In this document: positions 15,949-24,865 of the stretch, piece by piece
How the letters are laid out: the number at the start of each line of letters is the position of its first letter
Numbering within the stretch: the first letter of the stretch is position 1
NCBI GenBank assembly: GCA_001184205.1
Contig: LBMP01000001.1
Span: 896,001-960,000 of the forward strand
Origin: Desulfocarbo indianensis
Lineage (GTDB): Bacteria > Desulfobacterota > Desulfarculia > Desulfarculales > Desulfarculaceae
DNA: 64,000 nucleotides
Direction of reading: 5' to 3'
Translations under genes and position numbers: made by a program
The notes under the pieces: generated by a model
What the model saw: only the letters and a program-made list of their open reading frames with translations
What the model was told of the DNA's origin: nothing
Database searches by the model: none

Positions 15949-17160
15949 ATGCCTCAGCAAGAGACGCCATCTTCAGACAACTTCGGCCGGCAAATGGTGC
16001 CGCTATTGTTTTTGGTGGGCATATTCCTGCTCACCTTCCTCTCCCGCATAATCCTGGCCCCCTTGCTTCCCGCCCTGGAGCGCAGCCTGGGCATCAGCCA
16101 CGCCCAGTCCGGAGCCCTGTTCCTTTACGTTTCCCTGGGCTATTTCGTTTCCCTTTTCAGCTCCGGCCTGATCTCCAGCCGGCTGGGGCACAGGCGCACC
16201 ATCATCATCGCCGCTCTCGCCGTGGGCCTGGTCCTCCTGGTGCTCACCCAGGCCACCAGCCTGGCGGTCCTGAATCTCGGCGCCTTCCTGATAGGCCTGG
16301 GCGGCGGGCTCTATTTGCCCTCGGGCATAGCCACCCTCACCAGCCTGGTCAGCCCCCGTCATTGGGGCAAGGCCATGGCGGTGCACGAGCTGGCCCCCAA
16401 CCTGGGGCTCTTCGCCGGGCCCCTGATCGCCGAGGGCCTCTTGCGGGTGGGCACCTGGCAGGGGGTGCTGGGCTGGGTGGGGGTGGGCTGCCTGCTTCTG
16501 GGCCTGGTTTTCTGGCGCTGGGGCAAGGGCGGCGATTTCGCGGGCCAGCCTCCCAATCCGGGCAACCTCAAGCGCCTGGCCGGCGACGTGCGGGCCTGGA
16601 TTCTCATGGCGCTGTTCACCCTGGGCATCGGCGGCAGCCTGGGCGTCTACACCATGCTGCCCTTGTATCTGGTGAACGAGCGGGGCCTGGATCTGGCCCA
16701 GGCCAACATGCTGGTGGGCTTCTCGCGCCTCTTGGGCGTGGCGGCTTCCTTCGTGGCCGGCTGGGCCAGCGACCGCCTGGGGCCCCGCACCTCCCTGGCC
16801 TGGGTGTTCTCGCTCACCGGCCTGTGCACCGTGGCCCTGGGCCTGGTGCCGCCGCCCTGGCTTTGGCTGGCCCTGTTCGTGCAGCCGCTCATGGCGGTGT
16901 GTTTCTTCCCGGCCGGTTTCGCCGCGCTTTCCAGCCTGGGCGACCGCGACCTGCGCAGCCTCACGGTTTCGGTGGTGGTGCCCATGGGCTTCGTCTTGGG
17001 GGGCGGCGCCCTGCCGGCGGGCATCGGCTGGCTGGGCGAGCGGGTGTCTTTTCAATTCGGCATCGCCATGGCGGGCGTGCTTTTCTTCTGCGGAATTTTC
17101 CTGCTGCCCTGGCTGCGCGAGAAAGCGCCCCGCCCCGGCCAGTCATCGGACGGGGTTTGA
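15949..17160 (+). CDS. MFS transporter
   Basis: A 403-residue major-facilitator protein with about 12 hydrophobic segments. The conserved loop between helices 2 and 3 is present as GLISSRLGHRRT, and an equivalent in the second half as GWASDRLGPRTS. The substrate is unknown and no catabolic gene is adjacent. Its stop codon lies directly against repeat copy B, which separates it from the convergent DotU-like gene. Confidence 0.85.
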   Translation: MPQQETPSSDNFGRQMVPLLFLVGIFLLTFLSRIILAPLLPALERSLGISHAQSGALFLYVSLGYFVSLFSSGLISSRLGHRRTIIIAALAVGLVLLVLTQATSLAVLNLGAFLIGLGGGLYLPSGIATLTSLVSPRHWGKAMAVHELAPNLGLFAGPLIAEGLLRVGTWQGVLGWVGVGCLLLGLVFWRWGKGGDFAGQPPNPGNLKRLAGDVRAWILMALFTLGIGGSLGVYTMLPLYLVNERGLDLAQANMLVGFSRLLGVAASFVAGWASDRLGPRTSLAWVFSLTGLCTVALGLVPPPWLWLALFVQPLMAVCFFPAGFAALSSLGDRDLRSLTVSVVVPMGFVLGGGALPAGIGWLGERVSFQFGIAMAGVLFFCGIFLLPWLREKAPRPGQSSDGV

Positions 17161-17233
17161 GGCCCGGCCGGCAACCCAGGCAGCGGGCATCTGGCGCAGC
17201 CGGCCCCCCGGCCTACATGAAATATGCGGGCTA
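17161..17233. repeat. Copy B (solo end) of the dispersed ~260-bp element
   Basis: Read on the minus strand it begins TAGCCCGCATATTTCATG, then CCGGCTGCGCCAG and GGTTGCCGGCC, matching the first ~70 bp of copies C and D. It stops at the MFS gene end, so only one end of the element remains. The first three bases, TAG, are the stop codon of the DotU-SPOR gene. Confidence 0.75.
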
Positions 17234-18493
17234 ATCCTGCTTTATCAGGCTGTCGATCTTGAATTGGCTCTTGATTCGGGCCTGAACCCTTTCGGCCTCT
17301 TCCCGGCTGGCCAGGGGCTTCACCGAGACCACGTAAAGGTCCCTGCCGCCCTGCCGCTCCAGTTTCTCGACCACGGTGGGCAGGCCGGCCTTTTGCAGGC
17401 TGTCCGCCAGGCGGCCCGATTGGATGGGCCCCACGAACACGCCCACCCGCACGCGGTAGCTTTTCTGCGGAGAGAGCGGCGCGGCAGGCGCCGGGGCCTT
17501 TTCGGCGGGGGGCGCGGCCTGGGCCACGGCCTGGGCTGGCGGGGTCCGGGCCGGAGCCGGGGGCTCGGGCCTTTCCTGGCGCGGCGCGGCCTGGGGCTTG
17601 GCCACTGGCGCGGCTGGCGGCGGCGGCTCCGCTGGCGGCGGTTGCGCCTGAGTTTCAGCCGGCGGTTTCATTGGGTCCGGCGGTTTCGCGGCGGGTTTCG
17701 CCCGCGGGGCCTTGGGCGGCGGCGCGGCGGCGGGGGCTGGGCCGGAGCCCGCGGGCGCTTGCGCCGCGGAGACCGCGGCCTGGCTCTTGGCCGGCGCCGG
17801 GCTGGGCTTTTGGGCTTTCTGCGGGGCCGCCTGGGGCGGTTGGGGCTGGGCCGCTTGCGGTTCGCTCACGCTTCGCGGGGGAGGGGGCGTGATAAGCTTG
17901 CCCCCCCGCCAGTGGTTCCAGCCCACCGCCAACACGGCCAGGATAACCGCGGCCGCCGCGCCGCCCCACAGCCAGCCCCGCACCCGGCGGCTCTGCTGGG
18001 CGCGGTCCGCCTTGGGTTCTTCCATGATGCGCGGCTTGGCGGGCAAGCGGGCCAGGAGCTCTTCCTTGACCGCGGCCAGCTCGGGATCGGCCGGGGCGTA
18101 GCGCCCGGAAAACCCCAAGGCCAGGCATAAATAAAAAATGGCCACCACGTCCTGGGGGGCCTGATCCAGGTTTCTGACCAGCTCGAAAAAATGGCTGCCG
18201 GCCTGCTGGGTGTTGTAGAAGCGCTCCTCCAGGAGGGCCTGCCGCCAGGCCGGGGCGTGCTCCCAGCCCGAGGTGAGCACCACCTCGTCGGCCAGGGCCA
18301 CCAGGGCGTAATGCACCTGCCGGTAGGGGCCTTGCAGGATGGAATCGCGTTTGGCCTGGTTGTCCATGCGCGCGAAAATGCCCAAGAGATCGCGGCGCAC
18401 CTCGGGCAACGACGGCGCGGAAGTGGAAGGCGCTTTCTCACGAAAGCGCACAAGATAGGTAAACAGTTCGCGTGCCAGCTCAAAGAGAGTCAA
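17231..18493 (-). CDS. DotU/TssL-family protein fused to a C-terminal SPOR domain
   Basis: Of 420 residues, about 1-155 match the cytoplasmic DotU/IcmH/TssL domain: LADEVVLTSGWEHAPAW, LLEERFYNTQQAGSHFFELV and YLCLALGFSGRY. One membrane helix follows (about 173-192). Then comes a long Pro/Ala/Gln-rich periplasmic linker (about 200-345) and a C-terminal SPOR-like domain (YRVRVGVFVGPIQSGRLADS ... VVSVKPLASREEAERV) expected to bind peptidoglycan. The start appears to be TTG at 18493. No other type IV or VI secretion gene lies in the window, so it is an orphan or serves a distant locus. Its TAG stop is provided by repeat copy B. Confidence 0.8.
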   Translation of the reverse strand: MTLFELARELFTYLVRFREKAPSTSAPSLPEVRRDLLGIFARMDNQAKRDSILQGPYRQVHYALVALADEVVLTSGWEHAPAWRQALLEERFYNTQQAGSHFFELVRNLDQAPQDVVAIFYLCLALGFSGRYAPADPELAAVKEELLARLPAKPRIMEEPKADRAQQSRRVRGWLWGGAAAAVILAVLAVGWNHWRGGKLITPPPPRSVSEPQAAQPQPPQAAPQKAQKPSPAPAKSQAAVSAAQAPAGSGPAPAAAPPPKAPRAKPAAKPPDPMKPPAETQAQPPPAEPPPPAAPVAKPQAAPRQERPEPPAPARTPPAQAVAQAAPPAEKAPAPAAPLSPQKSYRVRVGVFVGPIQSGRLADSLQKAGLPTVVEKLERQGGRDLYVVSVKPLASREEAERVQARIKSQFKIDSLIKQD

Positions 18494-18921
18494 TGGCTTG
18501 GTCCCTGCCGGCTGGTTTGGCCGCGCGCTTGATAACCACGGCTAAACAAAAGACAAACAGCGCCACCCGTCCGCCTTTTCGATACCCGGCGTTTATAATA
18601 ACACACATAGGGTATATAAAACCAATAACTTGGCTTATTAGGTATTAAGATATATTTTTAGGTCTAAAGTATTAGTCTCCAAAAGGGCCGCGCAAAGGAT
18701 AAAATGCCCAATGCTTTGATTGCTCATTAATTTTATCCGTTGGATACGGGAAAAATACGGCGCGCCGTCGCCGGAACCGCCGCCGGGCGACTGCGGGAAG
18801 GATGATTGCGCGGGCGGCGGCCGCTAAGCCTTGGGGCGAGGGGCAATGGGGGCTTGCAATTTGCCCCGGCGGGGGCCAATATTTGGGGGCGGGCCCGCAC
18901 CCTGCCAGGAGACAATCCTAA
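18494..18921. other. AT-rich intergenic region with a 9-bp inverted repeat
   Basis: A 428-bp divergent gap, noticeably AT-rich from about 18540 to 18750, unlike the rest of the window. It contains GGATAAAAT (18697-18705) and ATTTTATCC (18730-18738), a perfect 9-bp inverted repeat with a 24-base spacer. It probably holds promoters for both flanking genes, but no clear -35/-10 pair stands out. I see no supported gene. Confidence 0.4.
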
Positions 18922-19437
18922 ATGTACCCCCTTTTTCGCCTGCTCAAGGTGGGCGTCGCCAGCCTGGCCGGCAAGCGCCTGGAGACCCTGGCCGCCTCGC
19001 GCGTCCGCTTCCTGGTCTGGCCCAACGACATCGACACCAATTTTCACCTGAACAACGGGCGCTATCTCACCCTCATGGATTTGGGGCGCTGGGATCTGGC
19101 CTTGCGCAATGGATTGATGCGCCTGGTGTTCAAGAACCACTGGCAGCCCCTGGCCGGCGGCGTGGCCATCCGCTACCGGCGGCCGCTTCCGCCCTTCCGG
19201 CCCTTCGAGCTGACCACCCGCTTGGTGGGCTGGGACCACAAATGGTTCTACCTGGAGCAGTGCTTCGTGCAGGACGGCCGGGCCAAGGCCAGGGCCCTGG
19301 TCAGGCTGCTTTTCAAGGCGGCCCAGGGCAACGTGCCGCCCGCGGACATAGCCCGGCAGCTGGGCTATGACGGGCCCGATCCCGAGCTTTCCCGCGAGAT
19401 ACTGTGCTGGCGGGAGATGGTCGACGCCTCGCGCTGA
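18922..19437 (+). CDS. Hotdog-fold acyl-CoA thioesterase-like protein
   Basis: A 171-residue protein of the 4-hydroxybenzoyl-CoA thioesterase / THEM6-like group. The signature is VWPNDIDTNFHLNNGRYLTL (about 33), where the Asp and the N-G-R-Y stretch are typical of the hotdog active-site helix. The later strands RYRRPLPPFRPFELTTRL and FVQDGRAKARALV complete the fold. CAGGAGACAAT precedes the ATG. It lies 131 bp before a fatty-acyl-CoA ligase on the same strand, so a role in acyl-CoA turnover is likely. The actual substrate is not known. Confidence 0.75.
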   Translation: MYPLFRLLKVGVASLAGKRLETLAASRVRFLVWPNDIDTNFHLNNGRYLTLMDLGRWDLALRNGLMRLVFKNHWQPLAGGVAIRYRRPLPPFRPFELTTRLVGWDHKWFYLEQCFVQDGRAKARALVRLLFKAAQGNVPPADIARQLGYDGPDPELSREILCWREMVDASR

Positions 19438-19568
19438 AGCTGAAAGCCGGGGCCGCGTCCCCGGCGAGCATAAACCAAGCCGGCGGCGGTAAAGCGCTCC
19501 GGCAGATGGGGCCGGCCGGTTGGCGGCCGGCGAGGCGGCGCGGGCTTTTTCAGGCGGGGAGGTGTGAT

Positions 19569-21260
19569 ATGACCCGGCATCCGTGGCTTGATTGCTACGA
19601 CCCAGGCGTGCCCCATACCCTGGATTATCCGGACACGGACATCTATTCCTTCGTGGCCGCGGCGGGCAAGGCCTCTCCGGATAAAACCGCGGTGCTGTTC
19701 ATGGGCAAGCGCCTGGCCTATGGCGAGCTGTTCGGCCTGGTGGAGAAGCTGGCCGGGGCCCTGGCCGCCAGGGGCGTGGGCCAGGGCGACCGGGTGGTGC
19801 TGCTCATGCCCAACTGCCCCCAGTTCATCATCGCTTTTTACGCGGTGGCGCGCCTGGGGGCCGCCGTGGTCCTGGCCAATCCCCTGAACGTGGAGCGCGA
19901 GCTCATCTTCAAGTTCCAGGATTCCGGGGCCAAGGCGCTCATAGCCCTGGATCTCCTGTCCCAGCGGGTGAACAACATCAGGGCCGAGGTGGGTCTGGAG
20001 CTGGTCGTCTACACCAGCCTGGCCGATTACCTGCCGTTTCCCTTGAACCTCCTCTATCCCCTCAAGCGCCGGCTGGACAAGAAAATGCCCAAGGTGGCCA
20101 TCCGGCGCGACGGGCGCACCGTCATGTTCAAGGAGCTTTTGGCCCAGGGCGGCGGCCCCCCCCGGGCGGCGATAAAGCCCACGGACCTGGCGGCTCTGAT
20201 CTATTCCGGCGGCACCACCGGGGTGAGCAAGGGCATCATGCTGAGCCACAAGGCCCTGGTGGCCAACGCCAGCCAGGTGGCGGCCTGGGGCCAGGTGCGG
20301 GCCGACGACAAGCTCCTGGCCGTGTTGCCCCTGTTTCATGGTTTCGGCATGAGCGTGTGCATGAACACGCCGCTCTCCCGCGGCGGCGCGGTGATACTGC
20401 TGCCCCGCTTCGAGGCCGGGGAGCTGGCGCGGACCGTGGCCAAATACAAGCCCAGCCTGTTCGCCGGGGTGCCCACCATGTTCATCGCCATCAAGGAACT
20501 GGCCGATTTGGACCGCTACGACCTCACCAGCCTGCGGGGCATTTTCGTGGGGGCCGCGCCCCTGCCGCTGGCGGTGATGCATGAATTCGCCCAGCGCACC
20601 GGCGCCGAGCTCATAGAGGGCTACGGCCTCACCGAGGCGGTGACCGCGGTTTCCTGCAACCCCTTTCAGGGAACCAAGAAGCCGGGCACCATCGGCATAC
20701 CTTTTCCCGACGTGGAGTGGCGCGTAATGGACCTGGCCCAGGGGGAAAAAGAGATGCCCAGGGGCGAGGCCGGCGAGCTGGTCATCCGCTGCCCGGAGCT
20801 GATGAGCGGCTATCTGAACCAGCCCGAACTCACCGCCCGGACCCTGCGGGACGGCTGGCTCTACACCGGCGACATAGGGGTGATGGATGAGCAGGGCTAT
20901 GTGACCATCGTGGACCGCAAGAAGGACCTGGTCATCGTGAGCGGCTTCAACGTGTTTCCCAGCGAGATCGACGAGGTGCTGCACCAGCATCCCCAGGTGG
21001 CCGAGGCGGTGGCCGTGGGCCTGCCGCACCCCAGGAAGGGGGAATACATCAAGGCCTACGTGGTGGCCAAGGCGGGCCAGCGCATCGACCCCCAGGAGGT
21101 GATCGAGTTCTGTAAAAAGAACTTAAGCGCCTACATGGCGCCCAAGGAGGTGGAGGTGCGCGCCGAGCTGCCCAAGAGCATGATCGGCAAGGTGCTCAGG
21201 CGCTCTTTACGCGAGGAGGAAGAGAAGAAGTGGAGCGAGGGCCGCGCGGCCGGGGCGTGA
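19569..21260 (+). CDS. Long-chain fatty acid--CoA ligase (FadD-like)
   Basis: A 563-residue AMP-forming ligase. The motifs are IYSGGTTGVSKGIMLSH (P-loop), GYGLTEAVTAVSC (A5), WLYTGDIGVMDEQGY (A7), DRKKDLVIVSGFNVFPSEID (A8) and the catalytic Lys near PKSMIGKVLRRSLRE. This pattern, with the hydrophobic insert LADYLPFPLNLLYPLKRR, fits long-chain FadD-type enzymes. GGGGAGGTGT upstream fixes the start at 19569 rather than an in-frame extension from 19404, which overlaps the thioesterase gene. It probably works with the thioesterase in fatty-acid activation. Confidence 0.88.
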   Translation: MTRHPWLDCYDPGVPHTLDYPDTDIYSFVAAAGKASPDKTAVLFMGKRLAYGELFGLVEKLAGALAARGVGQGDRVVLLMPNCPQFIIAFYAVARLGAAVVLANPLNVERELIFKFQDSGAKALIALDLLSQRVNNIRAEVGLELVVYTSLADYLPFPLNLLYPLKRRLDKKMPKVAIRRDGRTVMFKELLAQGGGPPRAAIKPTDLAALIYSGGTTGVSKGIMLSHKALVANASQVAAWGQVRADDKLLAVLPLFHGFGMSVCMNTPLSRGGAVILLPRFEAGELARTVAKYKPSLFAGVPTMFIAIKELADLDRYDLTSLRGIFVGAAPLPLAVMHEFAQRTGAELIEGYGLTEAVTAVSCNPFQGTKKPGTIGIPFPDVEWRVMDLAQGEKEMPRGEAGELVIRCPELMSGYLNQPELTARTLRDGWLYTGDIGVMDEQGYVTIVDRKKDLVIVSGFNVFPSEIDEVLHQHPQVAEAVAVGLPHPRKGEYIKAYVVAKAGQRIDPQEVIEFCKKNLSAYMAPKEVEVRAELPKSMIGKVLRRSLREEEEKKWSEGRAAGA

Positions 21261-21420
21261 GCGCCGCGTGAAAGCGGGCCCGGCAATGGCTCCCGGCGGA
21301 CCCGTGCGTGGCTTGATCTGGTCTTGTTACCGCGCCCTTCCCGGCCCATGGCGGACTCGCTCCAGGCTTGCCCTCTCGCCCCTCTCGGCGCGGCGGCGGG
21401 AATCGCTCACCGGCCCGGTC

Positions 21421-21543
21421 GGCCCGGTCTCGCTCCCGCTCCCCTGGCCCGGCTGCGGGGGTCTCTCTCCGGCCCATGATGGGCTAAGTCCTGACTCGCC
21501 CCCTCGCCCCCTCGCCCCCCACTGGCCCGGTCTCGCTCCCGCT
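21421..21543. repeat. Short direct repeats in a pyrimidine-rich gap
   Basis: The 300-bp convergent gap between the acyl-CoA ligase and cytochrome c3 genes contains an exact 20-bp direct repeat (GGCCCGGTCTCGCTCCCGCT at 21421-21440 and 21524-21543) and three tandem copies of CTCGCCCC at 21495-21518. The strand is strongly pyrimidine-biased. I see no gene or clear terminator here. Confidence 0.55.
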
Positions 21544-21560
21544 GGCCCGGTTGGCCGGGG

Positions 21561-21977
21561 TTAACTATGGCACTCGTCGCAGGCCCGGGGCGCGCTGTCG
21601 GTGGCCTTGTGGCAGGTCACGCAGTTCTTGTGAAACGCCTGGTGCAGGCTAAGCAGCTTGCCCACGGTCTTGTAGGGCTCGGTGTGACAGTCGGCGCAGT
21701 AGTTGACCTCGTCGCCTTCCTTCCACACGTTCTTGCCGTCCTCGAACATGTGATGACACTGGTCGCATTTCACGCCATAGGCGTCATGATGGGCTTGGTG
21801 GCTGAACATCACGGGCCCGCGCTTGGGCTTGGTGAAGGTGTCGGAGTGCTTGAGCTCCATGCTGTCTTCGACTTCGCCGCTGGGGGTTTCATATTTTTCC
21901 GCCCAAGCCAGGCCGAACGCGAAAACCGCCAGGATCAAAACCGCCATTGCCACCGAAGCGCCGCCACGTTTGGTCAT
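21561..21977 (-). CDS. Tetraheme cytochrome c3 (class III cytochrome c)
   Basis: Periplasmic multihaem electron carrier of 138 residues with a cleavable signal peptide (about 1-26). Four CXXCH sites are present: CDQCHH at 71, CADCH at 94, CVTCH at 119 and CDECH at 133; the protein ends one residue after the last. FSHQAHH (58-64) gives the usual axial histidines of haems 1 and 3. This is the family that links periplasmic hydrogenases or formate dehydrogenases to membrane complexes in sulfate reducers. Its upstream region is AT-rich. The DsrMKJOP complex, a possible electron acceptor, is encoded about 4.5 kb away. Confidence 0.93.
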   Translation of the reverse strand: MTKRGGASVAMAVLILAVFAFGLAWAEKYETPSGEVEDSMELKHSDTFTKPKRGPVMFSHQAHHDAYGVKCDQCHHMFEDGKNVWKEGDEVNYCADCHTEPYKTVGKLLSLHQAFHKNCVTCHKATDSAPRACDECHS

Positions 21978-22168
21978 CTCTAATATCTCCCGCTGGGAAG
22001 CTTAGGAAACCCCGCCGCGGTTCGCGACGGTTAACTTGTTCATATTAATAATAAAATTTCTTTGTCGCTCTCCGGCGGCCAAGCCGGGCCCCGCTCCAGG
22101 ACGGCCCCTTGACGCCGGCCAGCGATGCATACGCTAGCAGATCATGAAAAATTGCACAATGATTTTGC

Positions 22169-23488
22169 TCAGCCTTGCGCCTCCAGGGCCTCGAAGAAGG
22201 CCTCCAGCCGGGTGTTGGCCTGCTCCTCGGAAAAGATGCGGTAGTCGGCGATGTCGGCCTCTATGATCACCGAGGGGATGCCCAAGCGCTCCTTAAGCAG
22301 GCGGGCCATGTCGTACTGGCCCACGGAATAGGGCTTGCAACTGCGCGCCGAATGCACCACCAGGCCGTCCACCTGGTATTCCCGGATCATTTTTTCCATG
22401 AGCCCCAGGCGGTGGTTCAGGTTGTTGTTCAGGATCACCAGGCTGTAGGTCTTGGCCGCCGAGCGGAAGGGCTGGGCCGGGTCCAGGTATTGGATGGTCT
22501 CGGCCCAGGCGTTGGTGTAGGTGGCGGCCACGAAGTTGTAGCCGCGCCCGGCGAACAAATGGGACCAATCCCGGAGCTTGTACCACACCGCGATGTTGTC
22601 CCACATGAGCCGCTTGCGCTCCCGGGCCAGGGCCCCGATGCCCTGGGCGGCGCGTTCCTGGAGCTCCGCCAGGAGTTCTTGGTAGTAATCGCAGGCCACC
22701 TTCAGCCCCCTGAGGGAAACCACCGGCGCCAGATGCACGAAGGCGTCGAAGATGGTCATGGGCGCGGGGCGGTTTTGCATGGTGGCCAGCGCCTGGCCCC
22801 AGGAGCTGGAGGCCTGGGCGGCCAGCCTGATGATCTCCTGGAAGCGCTCCAGGGAGAAATCGCGGCCGGTGAGGCGCTCCAGGTCGGGGATCATCTCCTT
22901 GAGCTGGGCGGTCATGTAGTCCAGGTCGTGCTCGGTGATTTCCGCGAAATTATAGGGCGTGTCGAAAAGAAGCAGCGGGATGTTCCAGTAATGGGCCAGG
23001 GCCTTGTACCAATAGAGCACGGTCTGGCAGATGTTGGTGGAGGCGAAAAGCAAATCCGGCTTGGGCAGCCTGCCGGCCGGGGTCTTGCCGGAAAGGAAAT
23101 GGCCCAGGTCTATGCGGGCGTAGGAGCAGAGGTCCGGGTGATAGCCCGCCTTTTCCGCTTCCTCGCAGATCTCCGGCCCCATTTTCTGGGCCCCGCACAG
23201 GGCGCCGTGGTTTTCCGGGTAGACGGTGTAGAAGCCGAAAACCCGCAAAAGCTCCACCGGCGCGCCCGAGGTGACCCAGGCCACCGGCATGGCCCCCTGG
23301 GCGTAACGGGCCAGCAGATAGTGGCGGGTCATGATTTCCTTGAGCCGCGCCGCGCATTTGAGCGGCGGGCCGAAATCCGGGTTGGCCGCGCGGCGGCGCT
23401 TTTTCTTGAGGCCGCCTTGCAGGGCCATGAGGGCGGGAGCGCCCACATCCTTCATGAACCGGTATCGCGCTTTATTGGCCAAGGCCAT
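22169..23488 (-). CDS. 2-hydroxyacyl-CoA dehydratase / benzoyl-CoA reductase-type subunit (BcrB-like)
   Basis: A 439-residue member of the HgdB/BcrBC family, whose members bind a [4Fe-4S] cluster and perform radical dehydration or aromatic ring reduction of CoA esters. Candidate cluster cysteines are in NHGALCGAQK, STNICQTVLYW and HSARSCKPYSVGQYD. Length matches BcrB/BzdO-type subunits. Two ATGs compete: 23494 and 23488. AAGGCGG lies 6 bases before 23488, so I chose that. It follows the BcrC-like gene on the same strand with a 44-bp gap, so the two probably form the enzyme. No ATP-dependent activator subunit is present in the window. Confidence 0.82.
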   Translation of the reverse strand: MALANKARYRFMKDVGAPALMALQGGLKKKRRRAANPDFGPPLKCAARLKEIMTRHYLLARYAQGAMPVAWVTSGAPVELLRVFGFYTVYPENHGALCGAQKMGPEICEEAEKAGYHPDLCSYARIDLGHFLSGKTPAGRLPKPDLLFASTNICQTVLYWYKALAHYWNIPLLLFDTPYNFAEITEHDLDYMTAQLKEMIPDLERLTGRDFSLERFQEIIRLAAQASSSWGQALATMQNRPAPMTIFDAFVHLAPVVSLRGLKVACDYYQELLAELQERAAQGIGALARERKRLMWDNIAVWYKLRDWSHLFAGRGYNFVAATYTNAWAETIQYLDPAQPFRSAAKTYSLVILNNNLNHRLGLMEKMIREYQVDGLVVHSARSCKPYSVGQYDMARLLKERLGIPSVIIEADIADYRIFSEEQANTRLEAFFEALEAQG

Positions 23489-23532
23489 GTGCATCCGCCT
23501 TTTTGGCCGCCGCCGGAGGGCGGCGTTGTAGC

Positions 23533-24606
23533 CTAAGCGATCATCTCCAGAAAAGCTTCCACCCTGGTGGCAATCTGGCCCGAGAGGCCCTGGTTCAGCT
23601 CCGTGTCCAACACCAGGCAGGGATAGCCGTTTTTCTTCAGCTCGTCGCTGAGGATGGGCACGTCGAACAGCTCGGTCTCGCAGAACTTGACCGTGTTGAA
23701 GATGACGCCCTTGGCCCTGGTCTCCCGGCAAAGCCCCAGGAGCCACTCCAGGCGCCGGGCCAGGGGCGAGCCCTTGCTGGAGCAGGGCGGCAGGTTGAAA
23801 TAGGCCTCGCTCAGGGCCTGGTAGGGGTCGCCCGCCGTGGCAGGCGCGGACAGCCAGCGGCGGGAGCAGGCCAGGAGGTCGTCATGGCCCACCCGCGCGC
23901 CCAGATCGTCCAAGAGGGTCAATAGTTCCGGCGGGTTGGGCAGCACCCCGGAGAGCACCAGCGAGGGCCGGCGGTCGGGATCGCCGGGCTGGGCCGCCAG
24001 CAGGTCTTTCAGCTCGGCGATGAGGTCGTCCGGCCAGAGCCATTCGGCGCGGCGGATGGCCTCGTAGAACTGGGCGTTGTCCAGCTCCAGGGCGCCGGCG
24101 GCGCGGCGCTGGTAGATCTGGCCCATGAGCCGGTTGATCTCCTGGCCTTGGGCCACGCGGCGCTGCAATTCCTGGGGGTCCAGGGGCCCGCGGGATTCCT
24201 CCAGGGCCTGGGCCAGGGCCTTGAGCTGGCTTTGGTAATAATTCCTGGCCGAATCCCGGTAGGGCGCCTTGGGATGATAGAAAAAATAGCAGGGCTTGCG
24301 CAGGCCGATGTAGTCATGCGCCACCGAGGCCAGGTTCTGGATGGAATCGCAGGTGTGGGGGAACAGGAAGCCGTCGGCCATTTCCGCCTTGCCTTGCAAG
24401 AGAAGCTCCAGGCCCAGCTTGACTACCGAACAGATGTAGGGCTGCAAGTGGGCCTCCGAGCGGCCCGCCGCCAGGGGCGGGTCCCAGATTTCCACCGGCA
24501 GCACCCCCGCCGCCCAGAGGATTTCGCGGGGATATTGGGCCGGGAACACGCCGAAGACCCGGCGGCCCAGCTTTTTTTGCCTGGCCAGATATTCCTTGCG
24601 GTTCAT
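23533..24606 (-). CDS. 2-hydroxyacyl-CoA dehydratase / benzoyl-CoA reductase-type subunit (BcrC-like)
   Basis: Partner of the downstream BcrB-like subunit; 357 residues from the ATG at 24606. A TTG at 24648 would add 14 residues but has no ribosome site. Family traits are FPAQYPREILWAAGVLPVEIWD, the cluster cysteine in FPHTCDSIQNLA, NYYQSQLKAL and the C-terminal GVIFNTVKFCETELFD. The substrate is undefined: 2-hydroxyglutaryl-CoA, lactyl-CoA, phenyllactyl-CoA or benzoyl-CoA types share this fold. The neighbouring cytochrome c3 and acyl-CoA genes do not settle it. Confidence 0.82.
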   Translation of the reverse strand: MNRKEYLARQKKLGRRVFGVFPAQYPREILWAAGVLPVEIWDPPLAAGRSEAHLQPYICSVVKLGLELLLQGKAEMADGFLFPHTCDSIQNLASVAHDYIGLRKPCYFFYHPKAPYRDSARNYYQSQLKALAQALEESRGPLDPQELQRRVAQGQEINRLMGQIYQRRAAGALELDNAQFYEAIRRAEWLWPDDLIAELKDLLAAQPGDPDRRPSLVLSGVLPNPPELLTLLDDLGARVGHDDLLACSRRWLSAPATAGDPYQALSEAYFNLPPCSSKGSPLARRLEWLLGLCRETRAKGVIFNTVKFCETELFDVPILSDELKKNGYPCLVLDTELNQGLSGQIATRVEAFLEMIA

Positions 24607-24865
24607 GCGCGTCTTCCCGAGTGGAATCAGCGGCTTGCCCTGGGACAAGGCCGCGGGGCCGAGGGGCCTGGCCGGCCCGCTGGCTCATTTAAAATTTCCA
24701 GGCGATGCGGCCCCAGGCCGCTGGTGCAAGGTGGCTCGTGCGGTCAGCCAAGTATAGGGGCGGGCCGCGGGGATTGTCAACGTGGACAAAGGGTTCGCCA
24801 ACGGGCAAAATAATAGGCAGCCCCTTAGAAGGACGCACCTTTTGTCCGGAAAGGAGAAAAGCGCC

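Noticed and set aside
17231-18493. Type VI secretion locus
   Set aside because: No other tss/icm-type gene is present in the window.
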